Assembly: GCF_020089495.2 (NCBI RefSeq)
Contig: NZ_JAIRCA020000015.1
Span: forward strand, 1 to 48,339
Direction: 5' to 3'
DNA: 48,339 nucleotides
Origin: Streptococcus mitis subsp. hohhotensis
GTDB taxonomy: Bacteria; Bacillota; Bacilli; Lactobacillales; Streptococcaceae
Position 1 is the first letter of the stretch, and every line of letters starts with the position of its first letter. Shown piece after piece: positions 43,883-48,339 of the stretch. Position numbers and translations under genes: made by a program. The notes beneath the pieces are model-generated. The model had not been told where the DNA came from. It saw only the letters and a program-made list of their open reading frames with translations, and did no database searches.

Positions 43883-44758
43883 TCATCCATTTTTTTTTAA
43901 TTCTTTTTCAAAAGTATCTGATAGGGTAGTGAAGCTTAATTTCTCTAGAGTAAGCGGATGGGTAAAGGATAGTCGAAAGGCGTGGAGCATAAGCCGACTT
44001 GTTTTTGATTTACTATTATAGAGAGGGTCGCCTAAAATAGGAAAATTATGATGCGAAAGGTGCACACGAATCTGATGGGTTCGCCCGGTCTTTAGTTTGC
44101 AACGAACCAAGGAAGTTTTGTTTGGGAATTGCTTTAATCTGCTTACATGCGTTTCAGCATATTGCCCATTTTTTGTATCAACTACTCGTTTTCTGCGATC
44201 ATGGCGATCACGCCCAATTTTGTCTTTGAAAACAAGTTCTTTGTTGCTGATATTTCCGTCAACGAGTGCCCAATATTCTCTAGAAATCTCTTTTTTCTCC
44301 AATAAGCGATTGAGAATAGGTAGGATAAAAGGATTTTTGGCAAAGAGAACCAAACCACTGGTTTCCATGTCTAGACGATGAACGACATAGCAGGTTTGGC
44401 CAACATAGGCACTGACATGGTTAAGAAGGGCGATTTCGCTTGGCTGATTACCATGCGTTTTCATCCCCTCTGGTTTGTTCACAATAATTAAGTGTTGGTC
44501 TTGATAAACTTCCTGAACGAGGTTTGGGTTGCCCCAAGGGATTTCTTTTTTGGGATAATCTTCCTCGTCAAAAGTTAACTGGCAAATATCTCCAGGATTT
44601 ACCATCTCGTTCCAGTGAACTTCTTCTTGATTTATCAAAATATGTTTCTTGATTCTCAAAAAATGACGGATTTTTCTAGGGATGAGGAGTTGTTCCTCAA
44701 GTAATTGCTTTACCGTCATTTGAGGTAGAGAGTCTGGTAATGTAAATGTGAATTTCAT
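43883..44758 (-). CDS. RluA-family pseudouridine synthase
   Basis: A 291-residue RNA-modifying enzyme. An S4-like N-terminal region (about 15-60; LIPRKIRHFLRIKKHILINQEEVHWNE) precedes the catalytic domain, in which HRLDMETSGLVLFAKN carries the catalytic Asp, with the later KTGRTHQIRVHLSH. The RNA target (23S rRNA or tRNA) cannot be told from sequence. The ATG at 44758 has no ribosome binding site, and a TGTTACAAT extended -10 ends 6 nt before it. Divergent from pbp2a. Confidence 0.88.
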   Translation of the reverse strand: MKFTFTLPDSLPQMTVKQLLEEQLLIPRKIRHFLRIKKHILINQEEVHWNEMVNPGDICQLTFDEEDYPKKEIPWGNPNLVQEVYQDQHLIIVNKPEGMKTHGNQPSEIALLNHVSAYVGQTCYVVHRLDMETSGLVLFAKNPFILPILNRLLEKKEISREYWALVDGNISNKELVFKDKIGRDRHDRRKRVVDTKNGQYAETHVSRLKQFPNKTSLVRCKLKTGRTHQIRVHLSHHNFPILGDPLYNSKSKTSRLMLHAFRLSFTHPLTLEKLSFTTLSDTFEKELKKNG

Positions 44759-44764
44759 ACAGAT

Positions 44765-44773
44765 ATTGTAACA
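44765..44773 (-). promoter_or_regulatory. Extended -10 box of the pseudouridine synthase gene
   Basis: TGTTACAAT on the minus strand. Six nt separate it from the ATG, so the transcript may be leaderless. Confidence 0.5.
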
Positions 44774-44829
44774 AAAAAAGCCCTATTTGGATAGGAAATA
44801 GCTAAATTCTTGTCTTCCTATGATGAAGA

Positions 44830-44838
44830 TGATAAAAT
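44830..44838 (+). promoter_or_regulatory. Extended -10 box of pbp2a
   Basis: TGATAAAAT ends 6 nt before the pbp2a ATG at 44845, and no ribosome binding site is present. Confidence 0.5.
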
Positions 44839-44844
44839 AAACGC

Positions 44845-47040
44845 ATGAAATTAGATAAATTATTTGAGAAATTTCTTTCTCTTTTTAAAAAAGAAACAAG
44901 TGAATCAGAGGATTCTGGGTCTACTAGCTTGCGTCGTTCTCGCAGTGATAGAAAAAAATTAGCCCAAGTAGGTCCGATTCGAAAATTCTGGCGTCGCTAT
45001 CATCTAACAAAGATTGTCCTTATACTAGGTTTGAGTGCAGGCTTGCTAGTTGGAACCTATTTGTTTGCTGTAGCTAAGTCAACCAATGTTAACGATTTGC
45101 AAAACGCCTTGAAAACTCGGACTATCATTTTTGACCGTGAAGAAAAGGAGGCTGGTGCCTTGTCTGGTCAAAAAGGAACTTATGTTGAATTGACTGATAT
45201 CAATAAAAATTTGCAGAATGCCGTTATTGCGACAGAAGACCGCTCTTTTTATAAAAATGACGGGATTAATTATGGTCGTTTCTTCTTGGCTATTGTAACT
45301 GCTGGACGTTCGGGTGGTGGTTCTACTATTACCCAACAGCTGGCTAAAAACGCCTATTTATCACAGGATCAAACTGTTGAGAGAAAAGCGAAAGAATTTT
45401 TCCTTGCCTTAGAATTAACAAAAAAATATAGTAAGGATCAGATCTTAACCATGTACCTTAACAATGCCTATTTTGGAAATGGTGTGTGGGGTGTAGAAGA
45501 TGCGAGTAAGAAATACTTTGGAGTTTCTGCATCAGAAGTGAGTCTGGATCAAGCTGCGACTCTGGCAGGGATGCTCAAAGGGCCGGAACTGTATAATCCT
45601 TTGAATTCCGTACAAGATTCGACTAATCGTCGCGACACTGTCTTACAAAATATGGTTGCAGCGGGTTACATTGATAAAAACCAAGAAACCGAAGCTGCAG
45701 AAGTTGATATGACTTCGCAATTGCACGATAAGTATGAAGGGAAAATTTCAGATTATCGCTATCCTTCTTACTTTGATGCGGTGGTTAATGAAGCCGTTTC
45801 TAAGTATAATCTAACAGAGGAAGAAATCGTAAATAATGGCTACCGCATTTACACAGAGCTGGACCAAAACTACCAAGCAAATATGCAGGTTGTCTATGAA
45901 AATACAGCTCTATTTCCGAGGGCAGAGGATGGAACGTTTGCTCAATCAGGAAGTGTAGCTCTCGAACCGAAAACAGGGGGAGTTCGTGGAGTTGTCGGTC
46001 AGGTTGCTGACAATGATAAAACTGGATTCCGGAATTTCAACTATGCAACTCAATCAAAACGTAGCCCTGGTTCTACAATTAAGCCTTTAGTTGTTTATAC
46101 ACCAGCAGTTGAGGCAGGTTGGGCTTTGAATAAGCTCTTGGATAACCATACCATGCAGTATGACAGCTATAAGGTGGATAACTATGCAGGAATCAAAAAG
46201 AGTCGAGAAGTTCCCATGTATCAAGCCTTGGCAGAATCGCTTAATCTACCTGCTGTTGCTACTGTTAATGATTTGGGTGTTGATAAGGCTTTTGAGGCAG
46301 GAGAAAAATTTGGACTCAACATGGATAAGGTCGACCGTGTTCTTGGTGTCGCCTTGGGAAGTGGCGTCGAAACCAATCCTCTGCAAATGGCTCAAGCATA
46401 TGCAGCCTTTGCAAATGAAGGTTTAATGCCGGAAGCTCATTTTATTAGTAGAATTGAAAATGCTAGTGGTCAGGTCATTGCGAGCCATAAAAATTCACAA
46501 AAACGGGTGATTGATAAGTCTGTAGCTGACAAGATGACTAGTATGATGTTGGGGACATTTACCAACGGAACCGGTATTAGTTCATCGCCTGCAGCCTATG
46601 TCATGGCAGGAAAAACTGGAACAACTGAAGCTGTTTTCAATCCGGAGTACACAAGTGACCAGTGGGTAATTGGTTATACTCCGGATGTGGTGATTAGTCA
46701 CTGGCTTGGTTTCCCGACCACTGATGAAAATCACTATCTAGCAGGATCTACTTCAAACGGTGCAGCCCATGTCTTCAGAAATATTGCAAATACCATTTTA
46801 CCTTATACACCAGGAAGTACCTTTACAGTTGAAAATGCTTATAAGCAAAATGGAATTGCACCAGCTAACACAAAAAGACAAGTACAAACCAATGATAATA
46901 GCCAGACAGATGATAATTTGTCTGATATTAGAGGACGTGCGCAAAGTCTAGTAGATGAGGCTAGTCGGGCTATCTCGGATGCTAAGATTAAGGAAAAGGC
47001 TCAAACAATATGGGATTCGGTAGTCAATCTATTTCGCTAA
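44845..47040 (+). CDS. pbp2a: Class A penicillin-binding protein 2a
   Basis: A 731-residue bifunctional peptidoglycan synthase. A cytoplasmic basic N-terminus is followed by one TM helix (about 55-77) and a glycosyltransferase domain (GT51; catalytic Glu131 in ATEDRSFY; GGSTITQQLAKN about 158-169). The transpeptidase domain has S410-T-I-K413, S465-L-N467 and K590-T-G-T. It polymerises and cross-links septal and side-wall peptidoglycan. Missense changes next to the SxxK or KTG motifs could alter beta-lactam susceptibility, but none can be called without a reference. Confidence 0.96.
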   Translation: MKLDKLFEKFLSLFKKETSESEDSGSTSLRRSRSDRKKLAQVGPIRKFWRRYHLTKIVLILGLSAGLLVGTYLFAVAKSTNVNDLQNALKTRTIIFDREEKEAGALSGQKGTYVELTDINKNLQNAVIATEDRSFYKNDGINYGRFFLAIVTAGRSGGGSTITQQLAKNAYLSQDQTVERKAKEFFLALELTKKYSKDQILTMYLNNAYFGNGVWGVEDASKKYFGVSASEVSLDQAATLAGMLKGPELYNPLNSVQDSTNRRDTVLQNMVAAGYIDKNQETEAAEVDMTSQLHDKYEGKISDYRYPSYFDAVVNEAVSKYNLTEEEIVNNGYRIYTELDQNYQANMQVVYENTALFPRAEDGTFAQSGSVALEPKTGGVRGVVGQVADNDKTGFRNFNYATQSKRSPGSTIKPLVVYTPAVEAGWALNKLLDNHTMQYDSYKVDNYAGIKKSREVPMYQALAESLNLPAVATVNDLGVDKAFEAGEKFGLNMDKVDRVLGVALGSGVETNPLQMAQAYAAFANEGLMPEAHFISRIENASGQVIASHKNSQKRVIDKSVADKMTSMMLGTFTNGTGISSSPAAYVMAGKTGTTEAVFNPEYTSDQWVIGYTPDVVISHWLGFPTTDENHYLAGSTSNGAAHVFRNIANTILPYTPGSTFTVENAYKQNGIAPANTKRQVQTNDNSQTDDNLSDIRGRAQSLVDEASRAISDAKIKEKAQTIWDSVVNLFR

Positions 47041-47065
47041 GATGCTTGTCAAAGCCTAGCTTTCT

Positions 47066-47074
47066 TGTTATAAT
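47066..47074 (+). promoter_or_regulatory. Extended -10 promoter of rpmG-secE-nusG
   Basis: TGTTATAAT, 18 bp before the rpmG start. Confidence 0.7.
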
Positions 47075-47092
47075 AGATAGGATGGAGGTGTT

Positions 47093-47245
47093 ATGGCACT
47101 AAAAAAAGCAAGCCTAGCTTGTGCGGTTTGTGGTTCGAGAAACTATTCAATCAAGATTAGTGGAAACCCCAAGCCTACACGACTAGAAGTAAATAAATTT
47201 TGTAAGCATTGTGGCAAGTACACTACACACAGAGAAACGAGATAG
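47093..47245 (+). CDS. rpmG: 50S ribosomal protein L33
   Basis: A 50-residue ribosomal protein with two Cys pairs (CAVC and CKHC) that bind zinc, the C+ form, and a basic core ([20 protein letters not shown]). ATGGAGGTGTT precedes the ATG. It lies 9 bp before secE. Confidence 0.95.
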   Translation: MALKKASLACAVCGSRNYSIKISGNPKPTRLEVNKFCKHCGKYTTHRETR

Positions 47246-47254
47246 GAGAGAGCG

Positions 47255-47431
47255 ATGCGTTTTATTGGAGATATTTTTAGACTTCTTAAAGACACAACAT
47301 GGCCAACTCGCAAGGAAAGCTGGAGAGATTTTCGTTCTATCATGGAATACACAGCTTTCTTTGTAATAATTATTTACATTTTTGACCAGTTGATTGTTTC
47401 AGGTTTGATTCGATTTATTAACATTTTTTAG
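47255..47431 (+). CDS. secE: Preprotein translocase subunit SecE
   Basis: A 58-residue, single-TM protein of the SecYEG channel. The amphipathic helix TTWPTRKESWRDFRSIMEYT precedes the TM helix (AFFVIIIYIFDQLIVSGLI). RBS TAGGAGAGAG precedes the ATG. Confidence 0.95.
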   Translation: MRFIGDIFRLLKDTTWPTRKESWRDFRSIMEYTAFFVIIIYIFDQLIVSGLIRFINIF

Positions 47432-47485
47432 AAGGCTAGTGGAGTTAATTACACTAGAAATCTTCTATTTATGAAAGGAAATATC

Positions 47486-48022
47486 ATGGATAGTTTTGAT
47501 AAAGGGTGGTTTGTTTTACAAACTTATTCTGGTTATGAAAATAAGGTAAAAGAAAATCTATTACAACGTGCACAAACCTACAATATGTTGGATAATATTC
47601 TACGCGTTGAAATTCCAACACAAACAGTGCAAGTTGAAAAAAATGGAAAGAGAAAAGAAGTAGAAGAAAATCGCTTTCCAGGTTATGTTCTTGTAGAAAT
47701 GGTCATGACAGATGAAGCTTGGTTTGTTGTTCGAAACACACCAAATGTTACAGGATTTGTCGGATCTCACGGAAATAGATCAAAACCAACACCATTATTG
47801 GAACAAGAAATTCGTGATATCTTGGTTTCTATGGGACAAACTGTACAAGAGTTTGATATCGATGTTGAAGTTGGTCAAACTGTACGTATTATTGATGGAG
47901 CTTTTGCAGACTACACTGGTAAGATTACGGAGATTGATAACAATAAAGTGAAGATGATTATCTCTATGTTTGGTAATGACACAGTTGCAGAAGTAAACCT
48001 AAACCAAATCGCAGAATTATAA
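47486..48022 (+). CDS. nusG: Transcription termination/antitermination factor NusG
   Basis: A 178-residue transcription factor. The NGN domain (about 1-115; GWFVLQTYSGYENKVKENL; RFPGYVLVEMVMTDEAWFVVRNTPNVTGFVG) is followed by a KOW domain (about 125-178; VGQTVRIIDGAFADYTGKI). It binds RNA polymerase and affects pausing and antitermination. The ATG at 47486, after GAAAGGAAA, is the better start than the in-frame ATG at 47471. Confidence 0.97.
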   Translation: MDSFDKGWFVLQTYSGYENKVKENLLQRAQTYNMLDNILRVEIPTQTVQVEKNGKRKEVEENRFPGYVLVEMVMTDEAWFVVRNTPNVTGFVGSHGNRSKPTPLLEQEIRDILVSMGQTVQEFDIDVEVGQTVRIIDGAFADYTGKITEIDNNKVKMIISMFGNDTVAEVNLNQIAEL

Positions 48023-48026
48023 CCCT

Positions 48027-48051
48027 GAGAGAGGCAAGACCTCTCTTTTTT
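48027..48051 (+). terminator. nusG terminator
   Basis: GAGAGG (48029-48034) pairs with CCTCTC (48040-48045) around CAAGA, then six T. Confidence 0.85.
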
Positions 48052-48054
48052 GTG

Positions 48055-48121
48055 CAGTTGAGGAGCTAAAGGGTGCAGAATGGATGAAATGTGCTAAAAG
48101 TGTTTTTGAATTTGTTAGACT
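48055..48121 (+). promoter_or_regulatory. comX promoter with ComE direct repeats
   Basis: CAGTTGAGG (48055-48063) and CAGAATGGA (48076-48084) are imperfect direct repeats 21 bp apart, two helical turns, as in ComE response-regulator sites of competence genes. The probable -10 is TAGACT (48116-48121) with a TGT extension. Confidence 0.65.
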
Positions 48122-48142
48122 GTACACAGAAAGGGGAAGATT

Positions 48143-48339
48143 ATGCTTAAAGAATTGTATGAAGAAGTCCAGGGAATTGTATATAAGTGTAGAAATGAAT
48201 ATTACCTTCATTTGTGGGAGTTATCGGACTGGGATCAAGAGGGAATGATTTGCCTACATGAATTGATTAGTAGCGAAGAAGGGCTAGTAGACGATATTCC
48301 ACGCTTACGTAAATATTTCAAAACAAAATTCCGGAATCG
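48143..48339 (+). CDS. comX: Competence sigma factor ComX (SigX), 5' part
   Basis: The first 65 codons of the alternative sigma factor that reads cin-box promoters (MLKELYEEVQGIVYKCRNEYY, WELSDWDQEGM, DDIPRLRKYFKTKFRNR). The gene runs off the right edge, so completeness cannot be judged. AAAGGGGAAGATT precedes the ATG. S. pneumoniae has two near-identical copies next to rRNA or tRNA loci, one of them after nusG as here. ComX drives the comG operon at 18818. Confidence 0.93.
   Translation, partial: MLKELYEEVQGIVYKCRNEYYLHLWELSDWDQEGMICLHELISSEEGLVDDIPRLRKYFKTKFRN

Overview
The window looks like the chromosome of a low-GC, naturally transformable mitis-group Streptococcus, that is S. mitis, S. 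pseudopneumoniae or a close relative of S. pneumoniae. Support comes from the com machinery (comGA-GG with a SigX cin-box, and the start of comX next to nusG), the tRNA array after a 5S rRNA, a LysM/Spr1875-type surface protein, Pbp2a, and the ula operon. From memory, S. pneumoniae carries extra genes between adhE and gap. Here the two are separated by only about 320 bp, which favours a relative over S. pneumoniae itself. No BOX or RUP repeats, insertion sequences, prophage or CRISPR arrays were seen.

Layout. 1-1110: 3' end of an rRNA operon and eleven intact tRNA genes (Val, Gly, Ile, Ser, fMet, Phe, Tyr, Trp, His, Gln, Leu), with a decayed tRNA-Glu between Ile and Ser. 1.2-10 kb: housekeeping and surface genes (GCS2-like ligase, thrC, MATE exporter, HAD phosphatase, LysM protein, MarR plus DUF1304 pair, pcp, DUF975). 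10.1-13.2 kb: tgt and an OatA-like O-acetyltransferase. 13.3-16.7 kb: an AT-rich accessory island on the minus strand with a C5 cytosine methyltransferase, an NgoPII-like endonuclease (probably GGCC) and a co-transcribed two-TM coiled-coil protein of unknown role. 17-18.7 kb: nagA with a NagR-type operator, then a DUF1033 gene. 18.8-22.5 kb: the comG competence pseudopilus operon. 22.5-28.4 kb: two SAM methyltransferases, ackA, then rnpA-yidC-khpB(jag) and a hypothetical gene. 28.5-36.1 kb: the L-ascorbate regulon ulaABCDEF, ulaR and ulaG. 36.2-43.8 kb: tkt, yajC, a low-molecular-weight phosphatase, a MORN protein, adhE and gap. 43.9-48.3 kb: an RluA-family pseudouridine synthase, pbp2a, rpmG-secE-nusG and the truncated comX.

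How the genes work together. Ascorbate enters as the 6-phosphate through UlaABC. UlaG opens the lactone, and UlaD, UlaE and UlaF convert the product to xylulose 5-phosphate, which the adjacent transketolase can use. ComX, whose start lies at the right edge, is expected to drive comG through the cin-box at 18790. AckA, AdhE and Gap form the fermentation core and carry CcpA- and Rex-type sites.

Most notable signals: the three-gene restriction island with an unknown membrane partner and an AACTTCCA repeat set upstream; a 40-bp element with identical internal spacing in front of both ulaA and ulaG; a decayed tRNA-Glu inside the tRNA array; five genes whose -10 box lies exactly 6 nt from the start codon (candidate leaderless mRNAs); dense Rex half-sites before adhE; and a dyad enclosing the tkt -35 box. 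All assignments come from reading the sequence. No database search was run.
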